From: Frigoribacterium sp. PhB116
GTDB lineage: Bacteria; Actinomycetota; Actinomycetes; Actinomycetales; Microbacteriaceae
NCBI RefSeq assembly: GCF_004364285.1
Contig: NZ_SOBE01000001.1
Location: 744,001-808,000 of the forward strand
Direction: 5' to 3'
Length of the DNA stretch: 64,000 nucleotides
Positions within the stretch are counted from its first letter, which is position 1; each line of letters starts with the position of its first letter. Below the pieces are notes generated by a model. That model ran no database searches, had not been told where the DNA came from, and saw nothing but the letters and a program-made list of their open reading frames with translations. This document shows positions 36,366 through 45,166 of this stretch, piece after piece. A program made the position numbers and the translations under genes.

Positions 36366-39300
36366 GTGACGAGCCACGTGACGGGAACGACCGACGAGGG
36401 TGCCTTCGGGGCCAACGAGTGGCTGGTCGACGAGCTCTACGAGAAGTGGGTGGTCGACAAGTCCGCGGTCGACGAGTCGTGGTGGCCCGTCCTCGAGGCC
36501 TACACGCCCTCGGGCGGCTCCGAGGCCGCGACGCCGGCCGAGGCCCCTGCTTCCGCAGAGGCCCCCGCGGCCGACCAGGCCCCCGCAGCCGACCAGGCGT
36601 CCGGCGGCGAGGCGCAGGTGCCCGACGAGGTGACCGGCGCCCCCGGTGAGAACGAGCCCGCCGCGCCCGCACCTGCCCCGGCCGCCCCCGCGGGCAAGAA
36701 GGCCGCCAAGACCACCTCGGTCGAGCCGTCGGAGAAGCCGATCCCGGCCGAGTCGCCCGCCAAGGCCCCCGAGAAGGCCCGCAGCAGCGCCGAGCCCGCA
36801 CCGGAGCCCGAGGCGAAGGTCGCTCCCCTCCGCGGCATGGCCAAGTCGCTCGCCACGAACATGGACGCGAGCCTGAGCGTCCCGACCGCCACCAGCGTCC
36901 GCACCGTCGCCGCGAAGCTGATGATCGACAACCGCATCGTGATCAACAACCACCTCAAGCGCGCCCGCGGCGGCAAGGTCTCGTTCACGCACCTCATCGG
37001 CTGGGCGCTCGTCCAGGCCCTCAAGGAGTTCCCGAGCCAGAACGTCTTCTACGACGAGGTCGACGGCAAGCCCTCGGTCGTCACGCCGGCGCGCATCAAC
37101 CTCGGGCTCGCGATCGACATCCCGAAGCCCGACGGCACGAGGGCCCTGCTGGTCCCCGGCATCAAGAAGGCCGACGAGATGACCTTCGCCGACTTCCTGT
37201 CGGCCTACGAGGACGTCGTCCGCCGTGCCCGCGACAACAAGCTGACCGCGGCCGACTTCCAGGGCAACACGATCTCGTTGACGAACCCGGGCGGCATCGG
37301 CACGGTGCACAGCGTGCCCCGCCTGATGAAGGGCGCGGGCTCGATCATCGGCGCCGGCGCGCTCGACTACCCCGCCGAGTTCCAGGGCACGTCGTCGAAG
37401 ACGCTCGTCGAGCTCGGCATCGGCAAGACGGTCACGCTCACGAGCACCTACGACCACCGCGTCATCCAGGGCGCCGGCTCGGGCGAGTTCCTCAAGAAGG
37501 TCAACGAGCTGCTGATCGGCCAGCGCGGCTTCTACGAGCAGATCTTCGCGGCCCTCCGCATCCCGTACGAGCCCATCCACTGGAACCCCGACATCAACGT
37601 CAACCTCGCCGAGCGCGTGGGCAAGACGGCTCGGGTGCAAGAGCTCATCAACAGCTACCGGGTCCGCGGCCACCTCATGGCCGACATCGACCCGCTGCAG
37701 TACCGCCAGCGCAGCCACCCCGACCTCGCCATCGAGAGCCACGGCCTCACCTTCTGGGACCTCGACCGCGAGTTCGTCACCGGCGGCCTCGGCGGGCACA
37801 CCTCAGCCCTGCTGCGCGACATCCTCGGCATCCTCCGCGACTCGTACTGCCGCACCATCGGCGTCGAGTACATGCACATCCAGGACCCCGCGCAGCGCGC
37901 CTGGGTGCAGCAGCACGTCGAGGTGCCCTACGTGAAGCCGTCGCACGACGAGCAGATGCGCATCCTCGCGAAGCTCAACGAGGCAGAGGCGTTCGAGACG
38001 TTCCTGCAGACGAAGTACGTCGGCCAGAAGCGCTTCAGCCTCGAGGGCGGCGAGTCCGCCATCGCCCTGCTCGACACCGTCATCCAGCAGGCGGCCCGCG
38101 AGGAGCTCGAGGAGGTGGCGATCGGGATGGCCCACCGTGGCCGCCTCAACGTGCTCACCAACATCGCCGGCAAGACCTACGGGCAGATCTTCCGCGAGTT
38201 CGAGGGCACCCAGGACCCGAAGACGGTCCAGGGCTCGGGCGACGTCAAGTACCACCTGGGCACCGAGGGCGAGTTCACGAGCGCCACGGGCGAGACGATC
38301 CCCGTCTACATCGCCGCCAACCCGTCGCACCTCGAGGCCGGCGACGGCGTGCTCGAGGGCATCGTCCGCGCCAAGCAGGACCGAGGCCCGAAGGGCGTCT
38401 TCGGCACGCTCCCCATCCTCATCCACGGCGACGCGGCGATGGCCGGCCAGGGCGTCGTGGTCGAGACCCTGCAGATGTCGATGCTGCGCGGCTACCGCGT
38501 CGGCGGGACCATCCACGTGGTGATCAACAACCAGGTCGGCTTCACGACCCCGCCGTCCGAGTCGCGCTCGTCGATCTACTCGACCGACGTGGCGAAGACG
38601 ATCCAGGCGCCGGTGTTCCACGTCAACGGCGACGACCCCGAGGCCGTGGCCCGGGTCGCCGAGCTCGCGTTCTCGTACCGCCAGCAGTTCAAGCGCGACG
38701 TCGTCGTCGACCTGATCTGCTACCGCCGCCGCGGCCACAACGAGGGCGACGACCCCTCGATGACGCAGCCGCTGATGTACAACCTCATCGAGGCCAAGCG
38801 CAGCGTCCGCACCCTCTACACCGAGGCCCTCGTCGGCCGCGGCGACATCACGCAGGAGGAGTACGACGGCGCGCACCGCGACTTCCAGGACCGCCTCGAA
38901 CGCGCCTTCCAGGAGACGCACGCGGCCCAGACCGGATCGATGCCCGTCATCACGGACGACAACGGCGACGTCGACGACCTCGAGCGCCCCCGGTCGCAGC
39001 GGGACGACGCCTCGGGCGAGCCCGAGAGCACGGGCGTCGACCTCGACCTGATCCACGCGATCGGCGACGCGCACGACAACCCGCCCGAGGGCTTCTCGGT
39101 GCACCCGAAGCTCTCGCAGCTGCTCAAGAAGCGCGTCGACATGAGCCGGAACGGCGGCATCGACTGGGCCTTCGCCGAGCTCCTGGCGATGGGCTCGGTC
39201 CTGACCGAGGGCACCCCGGTGCGCCTCGCAGGACAGGACAGCCGGCGCGGCACCTTCGTGCAGCGCCACTCGGTGCTGCACGACCGGGAGAACGGCCAGG

Positions 39301-40181
39301 AGTGGCTGCCCCTGCAGAACATCACCGACGACCAGGCGAACCTCTGGATCTACGACTCGCTGCTCAGCGAGTACGCGGCGATGGGCTTCGAGTACGGCTA
39401 CTCGGTCGAGCGGGCCGACGCGCTCGTGATGTGGGAGGCGCAGTTCGGCGACTTCAGCAACGGCGCGCAGACGATCATCGACGAGTTCATCTCGAGCGCC
39501 GAGCAGAAGTGGGGCCAGCGCTCGAGCGTCGTCCTGCTGCTGCCGCACGGCTACGAGGGGCAGGGGCCCGACCACTCGTCGGCCCGGATGGAGCGGTTCC
39601 TCCAGATGTGCGCGGAGGACAACATGACCATCGCGCGCCCCTCGACCCCCGCCTCCTACTTCCACCTGCTGCGCCGCCAGGCGTACGCACGCCCCCGCCG
39701 CCCGCTGGTCGTCTTCACGCCGAAGGCGATGCTGCGACTCCGCGGCGCGACGAGCGGCGTCGACGCGTTCACGAGCGGCCGGTTCGAGCCGGTGCTCGAC
39801 TGCACCCGCGTCCAGGACCCGTCGGCGACGAAGCGGATCGTGCTGCACTCCGGCAAGATCCACTACGACCTCACCGCCGAGCTCGACAAGCGCGGCGTGC
39901 AGGACGACATCGCGCTCGTCCGCCTCGAGCAGCTCTACCCGCTGCCGCTCGACCGCATCCGCGAGGTGCTGTCGCGCTACCCCTCGGCCGAGATCGTCTG
40001 GGCCCAAGAGGAGCCGGAGAACCAGGGCGCCTGGCCGTTCGTCGTCCTCGAGCTGCAGAAGCACCTCGACCGCCGGATCACAGTCGCTTCGCGACCTGCG
40101 TCGGCCTCGCCCGCCGCGGGCTCGACCAAGGCGAGCGCGGCCCAGCAGGCCGAGCTGATCGCGGCGGCGCTCACGCTCTAG
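36366..40181 (+). CDS. kgd: Multifunctional 2-oxoglutarate dehydrogenase E1/E2 fusion
   Basis: 1271 residues, the actinobacterial fusion of the 2-oxoglutarate dehydrogenase complex. An N-terminal segment (1-about 45) and a long Ala/Pro/Glu-rich linker (about 45-155) precede an E2-type acyltransferase domain with the active-site DHRVIQGAGSGEF (His364). The E1 part follows, with HRGRLNVLTNIAGK, HGDAAMAGQGVVVET and NNQVGFTTPP as the ThDP region, and a transketolase-like C-terminus (VLLLPHGYEGQGPDHSSAR). It lacks a lipoyl domain, which comes from another E2. GTG start at 36366 after GGAGAG. TAAGCT at 36294-36299 is a candidate -10. Confidence 0.93.
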   Translation: MTSHVTGTTDEGAFGANEWLVDELYEKWVVDKSAVDESWWPVLEAYTPSGGSEAATPAEAPASAEAPAADQAPAADQASGGEAQVPDEVTGAPGENEPAAPAPAPAAPAGKKAAKTTSVEPSEKPIPAESPAKAPEKARSSAEPAPEPEAKVAPLRGMAKSLATNMDASLSVPTATSVRTVAAKLMIDNRIVINNHLKRARGGKVSFTHLIGWALVQALKEFPSQNVFYDEVDGKPSVVTPARINLGLAIDIPKPDGTRALLVPGIKKADEMTFADFLSAYEDVVRRARDNKLTAADFQGNTISLTNPGGIGTVHSVPRLMKGAGSIIGAGALDYPAEFQGTSSKTLVELGIGKTVTLTSTYDHRVIQGAGSGEFLKKVNELLIGQRGFYEQIFAALRIPYEPIHWNPDINVNLAERVGKTARVQELINSYRVRGHLMADIDPLQYRQRSHPDLAIESHGLTFWDLDREFVTGGLGGHTSALLRDILGILRDSYCRTIGVEYMHIQDPAQRAWVQQHVEVPYVKPSHDEQMRILAKLNEAEAFETFLQTKYVGQKRFSLEGGESAIALLDTVIQQAAREELEEVAIGMAHRGRLNVLTNIAGKTYGQIFREFEGTQDPKTVQGSGDVKYHLGTEGEFTSATGETIPVYIAANPSHLEAGDGVLEGIVRAKQDRGPKGVFGTLPILIHGDAAMAGQGVVVETLQMSMLRGYRVGGTIHVVINNQVGFTTPPSESRSSIYSTDVAKTIQAPVFHVNGDDPEAVARVAELAFSYRQQFKRDVVVDLICYRRRGHNEGDDPSMTQPLMYNLIEAKRSVRTLYTEALVGRGDITQEEYDGAHRDFQDRLERAFQETHAAQTGSMPVITDDNGDVDDLERPRSQRDDASGEPESTGVDLDLIHAIGDAHDNPPEGFSVHPKLSQLLKKRVDMSRNGGIDWAFAELLAMGSVLTEGTPVRLAGQDSRRGTFVQRHSVLHDRENGQEWLPLQNITDDQANLWIYDSLLSEYAAMGFEYGYSVERADALVMWEAQFGDFSNGAQTIIDEFISSAEQKWGQRSSVVLLLPHGYEGQGPDHSSARMERFLQMCAEDNMTIARPSTPASYFHLLRRQAYARPRRPLVVFTPKAMLRLRGATSGVDAFTSGRFEPVLDCTRVQDPSATKRIVLHSGKIHYDLTAELDKRGVQDDIALVRLEQLYPLPLDRIREVLSRYPSAEIVWAQEEPENQGAWPFVVLELQKHLDRRITVASRPASASPAAGSTKASAAQQAELIAAALTL

Positions 40182-40201
40182 CGTCCACGCCCCGCACCGA
40201 A

Positions 40202-40240
40202 GACGACGGCCGCCCTCCCCGCAGGAGGGCGGCCGTCGTC
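40202..40240. terminator. Perfect 17-bp hairpin after kgd
   Basis: GACGACGGCCGCCCTCC (40202-40218) pairs fully with GGAGGGCGGCCGTCGTC (40224-40240) around a 5-base loop. It lies between kgd and the convergent GNAT gene. Confidence 0.78.
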
Positions 40241-40265
40241 GTCGGCCGTGCGGCGATTCGAGGGG

Positions 40266-40706
40266 TCAGACGAGCTTCGAGTAGCGCACGCCGGCCTCGT
40301 GGTAGCCACGCTTGCGGTAGAAGCGGTGGGCGGAGTCGGTGGCTGCGGCCGAGACGGCCTCGAGCGTGCGGGCTCCGTGGCCGCGCGACCACTCCTCGAA
40401 GTGCTGCAGGAGGTGCGAGCCGGTGCCGTCCCGGCGGGCCGCCTCCCCGACGACCAGCAGCAGCAGCTGCGCGGTCGGGGCGTCGGCGTTGTAGGCCCAT
40501 CGCACGTGCGCGCCGGCCACGGCGACCACGCGGCCGTCGTCGCCCCGGACGACCCAGGTCTCGTGCCCCGCGGCCGCGGTGAGGTGGGACAGGCGAGCCG
40601 AGAGCACCTCGGCGTCGAGCGAGTGGCCGAGCAGCCCGACGAGGGCCACCAGGTCGTCGAGGTCGTCGGACGTCGGGCTGGCGAGGATCTCCACCGTGGC
40701 GGTCAT
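40266..40706 (-). CDS. GNAT-family N-acetyltransferase
   Basis: 146 residues. AQLLLLVVGEAARRDGTGSHLLQHFEEW carries the acetyl-CoA-binding RxxGxG/S-like loop (RRDGTGS), and AHRFYRKRGYHEAGVRYSK is the usual final strand of GNAT proteins. Substrate is unknown; small-molecule amines or protein N-termini are both possible. TAGCGT at 40713-40718 (minus) is six bases before the ATG, so the message is probably leaderless. Divergent from the small protein at 40764. Confidence 0.82.
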   Translation of the reverse strand: MTATVEILASPTSDDLDDLVALVGLLGHSLDAEVLSARLSHLTAAAGHETWVVRGDDGRVVAVAGAHVRWAYNADAPTAQLLLLVVGEAARRDGTGSHLLQHFEEWSRGHGARTLEAVSAAATDSAHRFYRKRGYHEAGVRYSKLV

Positions 40707-40763
40707 GCGACGACGCTAGCGCAGGTCGACGACCTGTGACGTCGGACGATAGGGTCGATCGTC

Positions 40764-41207
40764 ATGGGTCTCTTCACACGGAACTCGACGCCCGAGCAGC
40801 ACGTCGCCGACGAGGCAGCCCGCTTCGTCAAGTCGGTCGCGAAGGGCGGGCACCGCGACGACGCGGCCTCGCTCGACTTCAGCCCGGGCTCCGTCCGTGC
40901 GCTCGACACCGTGCTCGCCCGTCACCGGGGCGACGTGGACGCAGACGGGGTGCCCGACGCGGTCTCGCTCGGCGCCGCCTGCTACTTCTTCGAGACGGTG
41001 CGCCGCGAGTACGGCGGGCGGCTCTGCTCCGGCACCGGCAGCGACCCGCTCGTGCTGGTGGTCGGCGAGCCGGACTTCCGCCTCTGCGTGCCGGCCGTCT
41101 CGAAGGTCGTCCAGCGGACGGGCGACGCAGGCGACCCCTCCCTCGAGCTGCTCTGGGACGACGTCGTGGCGCACGCGGCACGTCGCGAGGACGCGACGCT
41201 GGCCTGA
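40764..41207 (+). CDS. Conserved protein of unknown function
   Basis: 147 residues, soluble, with no signal peptide. The middle reads as alternating strands and helices (GAACYFFETVRREYGGRL, PLVLVVGEPDFRLCVPAVSKVVQR). I recognise no family motif. TAGGGT at 40750-40755 lies eight bases before the ATG, so it is probably leaderless. It converges on the rsrA-sigR operon with a 19-base gap. Confidence 0.7.
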   Translation: MGLFTRNSTPEQHVADEAARFVKSVAKGGHRDDAASLDFSPGSVRALDTVLARHRGDVDADGVPDAVSLGAACYFFETVRREYGGRLCSGTGSDPLVLVVGEPDFRLCVPAVSKVVQRTGDAGDPSLELLWDDVVAHAARREDATLA

Positions 41208-41226
41208 CCGGCCAGCCCCCCAGGGC

Positions 41227-41469
41227 CTAGTGCGAGGCCTGCAGGTCGCGGATGCGCGCGAGCACGGTCGAGCGCAGGTCTTCGGGAGCCGTCTCCTTGC
41301 AGGCGCGCTGCACCGCCTCCGTCAGCACGATGCCCACCTTGTGCTCACCCGAGCAGTCGGCGCACGTGGCCATGTGCTCCCGGATGTCGGCGGCGTCCTC
41401 ACGGCAGAGCTCGTCGTGCAGGAACTCCTCGAGCTCGGCCTTCGCCTTGTCGCAACCGCAGTCGGTCAT
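41227..41469 (-). CDS. rsrA: Mycothiol-system anti-sigma-R factor (RsrA-like)
   Basis: 80 residues, a ZAS-domain anti-sigma factor. The HxxxCxxC zinc/redox motif is HMATCADC, with further cysteines in MTDCGC, DELC and QRACK. By family knowledge, thiol oxidation forms a disulfide, releases zinc and frees sigma-R. ATG overlaps the sigR stop as ATGA (41466-41469), so the two are made in a coupled ratio. The N-terminus is unusual in having two cysteines within six residues. Confidence 0.85.
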   Translation of the reverse strand: MTDCGCDKAKAELEEFLHDELCREDAADIREHMATCADCSGEHKVGIVLTEAVQRACKETAPEDLRSTVLARIRDLQASH

Positions 41470-42194
41470 TTGGTGCTGCCCTTCGATGTCGTGCCGGCCG
41501 GCACCGCGATCCCACGGTCACGGGCGTAGTCGGCGAGTAGTCCCCGGAGGAGTCGGCGGCCGCGGTGCAGACGGCTCATCACCGTGCCCACGGGCGTCTT
41601 CATGATGTCGGCGATCTCTTGGTACGAGAAGCCCTCGACGTCCGCGAAGTAGACCGCCATGCGGAAGTCCTCCGGGACCTTCTGGAGCGCGTCCTTGACG
41701 GCGCTGTCCGGCAGGTGGTCGATGGCCTCGGCCTCGGCCGAGCGGGTGGAGCCGGAGGTGCGGGTCGCCGACTCGGCGCCGCCCATCTGCCAGTCCTCGA
41801 GCTCGTCGATCGTGCCCTGGTAGGGATCGCGCTGCTTCTTGCGGTACGTGTTGATGAACGTGTTCGTCTGGATCCGGTACAGCCAGGCCTTGAGGTTCGT
41901 GCCCTGCTGGAACTGCCGGAACGCCGCGAAGGCCTTGACGAACGTCTCCTGGACGAGGTCGGAGGCGTCGGCCGGGTTGCGCGTCATCCGCATCGCCGCG
42001 GCGTAGAGCTGGTCCATGAACGGCAGGGCCTGTTCCTCGAACAGTGCGCGCAGGTCGGGCTCGCCCTCGTCCGACGCCTCGACGGCCGCCACGGCCTCGA
42101 CGGTCGCCTCGGCGACGCCGCCGCCGGCCTCGACGGGGTCGGGTGCGGTCGCGCTGGTCGCGGGTGTGGGCTCGTCGCCCTCGGGGGTGATCAT
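41466..42194 (-). CDS. sigR: Redox-responsive ECF sigma factor, sigma-R type
   Basis: 242 residues: a 45-residue Ala/Glu/Pro-rich leader, sigma-2 region (about 50-120; [46 protein letters not shown]) and sigma-4 region (about 165-225; [40 protein letters not shown]). It drives thiol-stress genes and its own operon. ATG at 42194; the same frame stays open upstream to the promoter, with an adjacent GTG at 42197 and further GTGs, so a longer form like Streptomyces SigR' is possible. Confidence 0.9.
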   Translation of the reverse strand: MITPEGDEPTPATSATAPDPVEAGGGVAEATVEAVAAVEASDEGEPDLRALFEEQALPFMDQLYAAAMRMTRNPADASDLVQETFVKAFAAFRQFQQGTNLKAWLYRIQTNTFINTYRKKQRDPYQGTIDELEDWQMGGAESATRTSGSTRSAEAEAIDHLPDSAVKDALQKVPEDFRMAVYFADVEGFSYQEIADIMKTPVGTVMSRLHRGRRLLRGLLADYARDRGIAVPAGTTSKGSTK

Positions 42195-42275
42195 CACGGC
42201 CGATTCTAGTTCGGCCACGGTGATCCGCCTCGGTGCAAGTGCTGTGGGCACGTGTCCTCCAGGTCGTCGCTGCAT

Positions 42276-42281
42276 TACCCT
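42276..42281 (+). promoter_or_regulatory. -10 box of leaderless aroA
   Basis: TACCCT lies nine bases before the aroA ATG (42291), which has no ribosome-binding site, so transcription probably begins at or within a base or two of the start codon. It faces the sigma-R promoter, and the two start sites overlap. Confidence 0.5.
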
Positions 42282-42285
42282 GGTG

Positions 42286-42311
42286 AACCGATGCAGGTGT
42301 ACAGGTATTCC
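42286..42311 (-). promoter_or_regulatory. Sigma-R-dependent promoter of sigR-rsrA inside aroA
   Basis: On the minus strand GGAAT (42307-42311) is followed after exactly 18 bases by GTT (42286-42288), the GGGAAT-N18-GTT consensus known for SigR/SigH regulons. It lies about 90 bases upstream of the sigR start and indicates autoregulation. The -35 box is within the first seven codons of aroA on the other strand. Confidence 0.75.
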
Positions 42312-43709
42312 GGGCCCGAGTTCTCCCCCTACGACGACGGCGGCGTTCCCCCGACGGTCGACGACGGGCGCTGGGTCGCGCCCCGCGCCGCCGGGCCGCT
42401 CCGCGCCTCCCTGTCGCTGCCCGGGTCGAAGTCGCTGACGAACCGCGAGCTGGTGCTCTCGGCACTGGCCGACTCCCCCTCGACGCTGCGGGCTCCCCTG
42501 CACTCGCGCGACACCTCCTTGATGATCGCGGCGCTCCGCGCGCTCGGCACGACGATCGACGAGCTCGAGTCGGGCGAGCCCTTCGGCCCGGACCTCGTCG
42601 TCACGCCCGGCGAGCTCACGGGCGGCGCGACCGTCGACTGCGGCCTGGCCGGCACCGTCATGCGGTTCCTGCCCCCCGTCGCGGCGCTCGCCCTCGGCCC
42701 GGTCACCTTCGACGGCGACGAGGCGGCCCGGCGCCGCCCGATGCGCGCGACCCTCGACTCGCTGCGCGCCCTGGGCGTCGACGTGTCGGACGACGGCCGC
42801 GGCTCGCTCCCCTTCAGCCTCTACGGCACGGGCGAGGTCGAGGGAGGCGAGGTCGAGATCGACGCGTCCGCCTCCAGCCAGTTCGTGTCCGGCCTGCTGC
42901 TGTCCGCCCCGCGCTTCTCACGCGGGCTGACGCTCCGCCACACGGGAGACGTGCTGCCGAGCACGCCGCACATCGAGATGACGATCGACGCGCTCGCGCA
43001 GCGGGGCGTGGCCGTCGCGACCCCCGAGCCCGGCGTGTGGGAGGTGCCCCCCACCGCGATCGCCGGACGTGAGCTGACCATCGAGCCCGACCTCTCGAAC
43101 GCCGCGCCGTTCCTCGTCGCGGCCCTCGTGGCCGGCGGCACCGTCTCGATCGCGCACTGGCCGGCCGAGACGACGCAGGTCGGGGCCGACCTGATCGAGC
43201 TGCTGCCGCTCTGGGGCGCGACCGTGTCGCTGGTCGACGGCGTGCTGACCGTGGACGGCGGCGACGGCCTGATCGGCGGCGGCTCGCTGCCCGGCGTCGA
43301 CGTCGACCTGTCCCGCGGCGGCGAGCTCGCCCCGGCCCTCGTCGCCCTGGCCGCCCTCGCCTCCGGTCCGAGCACCATCACGGGCATCGGTCACCTGCGC
43401 GGGCACGAGACCGACCGCCTCGCCGCCCTCGCGAGCGAGATCTCGGCTCTCGGCGGCCTCGTCACCGAGCTCGACGACGGCCTCCACGTCGAGCCCTCGC
43501 CCCTGCACGCCGGCCAGTGGCGCACCTACGGCGACCACCGCATGGCCCACGCCGCGGCGATCATCGGCCTCGCGGTCGACGGCGTCGAGCTCGACGACGT
43601 CCGGGTCGTCTCGAAGACGCTGCCCCAGTTCGTCGACCTGTGGGACGACCTGCTCGGCCGCCGCGTCGTCGAGCGACCGGCCGACATCGACCTGCTCGGG
43701 TTCCTGTAG
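42291..43709 (+). CDS. aroA: 5-enolpyruvylshikimate-3-phosphate synthase
   Basis: 472 residues. [17 protein letters not shown] near residue 45 is the phosphate-binding PGSKS motif; [28 protein letters not shown] and the C-terminal [19 protein letters not shown] complete the two-domain fold. It joins shikimate-3-phosphate to phosphoenolpyruvate in aromatic amino-acid synthesis. ATG at 42291 ([16 protein letters not shown]) is preferred over the ATG at 42252, because the -10 box lies between them. About 40 residues before the PGSKS motif are an extension typical of this lineage. rsgA follows after seven bases. Confidence 0.92.
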   Translation: MQVYRYSGPEFSPYDDGGVPPTVDDGRWVAPRAAGPLRASLSLPGSKSLTNRELVLSALADSPSTLRAPLHSRDTSLMIAALRALGTTIDELESGEPFGPDLVVTPGELTGGATVDCGLAGTVMRFLPPVAALALGPVTFDGDEAARRRPMRATLDSLRALGVDVSDDGRGSLPFSLYGTGEVEGGEVEIDASASSQFVSGLLLSAPRFSRGLTLRHTGDVLPSTPHIEMTIDALAQRGVAVATPEPGVWEVPPTAIAGRELTIEPDLSNAAPFLVAALVAGGTVSIAHWPAETTQVGADLIELLPLWGATVSLVDGVLTVDGGDGLIGGGSLPGVDVDLSRGGELAPALVALAALASGPSTITGIGHLRGHETDRLAALASEISALGGLVTELDDGLHVEPSPLHAGQWRTYGDHRMAHAAAIIGLAVDGVELDDVRVVSKTLPQFVDLWDDLLGRRVVERPADIDLLGFL

Positions 43710-43716
43710 GCCCCCG

Positions 43717-44850
43717 GTGAGCTGGTGGAACGACGGCGACGACGCCGTCGAGGACGAGGCCTGGGGCCAGTACGACGAGAGCTCGGTGCGACAGCGGCCG
43801 AACCCGAAGGCCAACCGGCCGCGCACCAAGCAGCGGCCCGCGTACGCGGACGCCGAGGAGGGCGTGGTCTGGACGGTCGACCGCGGCCGCTACGGCGTGC
43901 TGATGGACGCCGGCACCCCCGACGAGCGCGAGATCACGACCGCCCGCGCCCGCGAGCTCGGCAAGAAGAGCGTCGTCACGGGCGACCGGGTCGGCGTCGT
44001 CGGCGACACGAGCGGGGCGGAGGGGTCGCTCGCCCGCATCGTCAAGGTGCAAGAGCGGACGACGCTGCTGCGCCGCAGCGCCGACGACAGCGACGCCGTC
44101 GAACGCGTCATCGTGGCCAACGCCGACCAGATGCTCATCGTCGTCGCCGCGGCGGACCCCGAGCCGCGCCCCCGTCTCGTCGACCGCTACATGGTCGCCG
44201 CCTTCGACGCGGGCGTCGAGCCGATCCTCTGCATCACGAAGACCGACCTCGCCGACCCCGCGCCGTTCGCGGCCCACTTCTCGTGCCTCGACCTGCGGAT
44301 CGTGACCACCACCTCCACGTCGTTCGACCCCCTGCCCGACGGGTCGCCCTCGCCGGTGCTCGACGAGCTGCGCGAGCTGCTCGACGGGCACGTCACCGTG
44401 ACCGTGGGGCACTCGGGCGTCGGCAAGTCGACCCTCGTCAACGCCCTCACGGGGTCGCAGCGCGAGGTCGGCGTCGTCAACGCGGTGACCGGACGCGGTC
44501 GGCACACGTCGTCGTCGACCGTCTCGTTCAAGGTGCCGAGCGGCGGCTGGATCGTGGACACCCCGGGCGTCCGCTCGTTCGGGCTCGGGCACGTCGACCC
44601 CGAGAACATCCTGCGGTCGTTCGCCCGGCACGCCCGCCCCTCCGAGAAGCCCTCGCGCGACGGGATCCCGCTGGCCGAGGCGCACGACTGGGAGATCGTC
44701 GACCGCGTCGAGGCCGGCGAGCTCGGCGACGTCGGGCGGGAGCGGCTCGCCTCGCTGCAGACGCTGCTCGCCTCGAAGGGCGGCGTCAGCGGCCGCGAGC
44801 AGGCCGCCCGCGACGAGGACGCACGTTCGGACGAGCAGCCGCCGCGCTAG
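43717..44850 (+). CDS. rsgA: Ribosome small-subunit GTPase RsgA
   Basis: 377 residues: an OB fold (about 45-120), a circularly permuted GTPase with ITKTD (G4) before the P-loop GHSGVGKST (Lys237), RGRHTSSST (G2) and DTPG (G3), then a helical C-terminal domain. RsgA checks and matures 30S subunits. The C-terminal zinc-knuckle Cys/His cluster of the family is absent: in the expected place there is FARHARPSEKPSRDG with no Cys at all. GTG start at 43717, seven bases after the aroA stop. Confidence 0.9.
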   Translation: MSWWNDGDDAVEDEAWGQYDESSVRQRPNPKANRPRTKQRPAYADAEEGVVWTVDRGRYGVLMDAGTPDEREITTARARELGKKSVVTGDRVGVVGDTSGAEGSLARIVKVQERTTLLRRSADDSDAVERVIVANADQMLIVVAAADPEPRPRLVDRYMVAAFDAGVEPILCITKTDLADPAPFAAHFSCLDLRIVTTTSTSFDPLPDGSPSPVLDELRELLDGHVTVTVGHSGVGKSTLVNALTGSQREVGVVNAVTGRGRHTSSSTVSFKVPSGGWIVDTPGVRSFGLGHVDPENILRSFARHARPSEKPSRDGIPLAEAHDWEIVDRVEAGELGDVGRERLASLQTLLASKGGVSGREQAARDEDARSDEQPPR

Positions 44851-44906
44851 CCGGCCGGCCGCCGCCGCCGCCGCGGTCATTCGCATCCGGACCCGTACCC
44901 GGGCCC

Positions 44907-44987
44907 GCAAATGCCGACCGCGCACCCTGCAACAACCGGATTTCCCTGTTCTGCAGCAGAATGCGAGGCCCTCTGGTCGGCATTTGC
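44907..44987. repeat. 13-bp inverted-repeat module
   Basis: GCAAATGCCGACC at 44907-44919 is matched exactly in reverse by GGTCGGCATTTGC at 44975-44987, enclosing 55 bases. I see no target-site duplication at the edges. The inner 11-mer AAATGCCGACC also forms part of the hairpin at 20259-20280, so the sequence is reused in this genome. Confidence 0.7.
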
Positions 44988-45123
44988 CAGCTGCTTTCTC
45001 AAATTTGAGAGTGATCCGCCGTCGCCGAAGCGTTTCTCGCGAGAAGCGGGGCACTGGGAGCAGGATCGCTCTCGCTCTGCGATCCCCACCCCCGAGATGT
45101 GACCGGTACGCAGTGCGGAGACG

Positions 45124-45136
45124 AGGAGGCGCGGTG
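45124..45136 (+). repeat. Example copy of the dispersed 13-mer AGGAGGCGCGGTG
   Basis: One of seven exact copies of this 13-mer between 45.1 and 56.4 kb (others at 50872, 53377, 54523, 54548, 56345, 56366; both orientations). The 11-base core AGGAGGCGCGG has about 15 exact copies across the window. It occurs in coding and non-coding DNA. Confidence 0.8.
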
Positions 45137-45154
45137 TCGGCCGAGTGCGCTCGG

Positions 45155-45160
45155 TACGCT
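45155..45160 (+). promoter_or_regulatory. -10 box of leaderless hisN
   Basis: TACGCT lies six bases before the GTG start of hisN (45167) and there is no Shine-Dalgarno sequence, so the transcript probably starts at the GTG. Confidence 0.45.
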
Positions 45161-45166
45161 GGCAGC

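Larger units (their letters stand above)
44851..45166. other. Intergenic region rich in nested inverted repeats
   Basis: A 316-base gap between rsgA and hisN, visibly richer in A and T than its surroundings. It holds a 13-base inverted repeat (44907-44919 and 44975-44987), and inside that the dyad TTCTGC-A-GCAGAA (44949-44961). Further on come palindromes CTCAAATTTGAG (44998-45009) and TTCTCGCGAGAA (45034-45045) and a stem GGATCGC/GCGATCC (45063-45069, 45079-45085). One AGGAGGCGCGGTG copy is at 45124-45136. No convincing ORF is seen. The stems could be terminators of rsgA, a structured RNA, or the ends of a short mobile repeat. Confidence 0.6.

Noticed and set aside
36500-36830. Repetitive GCC/CCC-rich DNA in kgd as a repeat element
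   Set aside because: It is in frame and encodes the flexible Ala/Pro/Glu linker normal for this fusion protein.
44911-45102. A 63-codon ORF within the inverted-repeat region
   Set aside because: It uses A/T-ending codons unlike the neighbours, runs straight through the palindromes and has no ribosome site.
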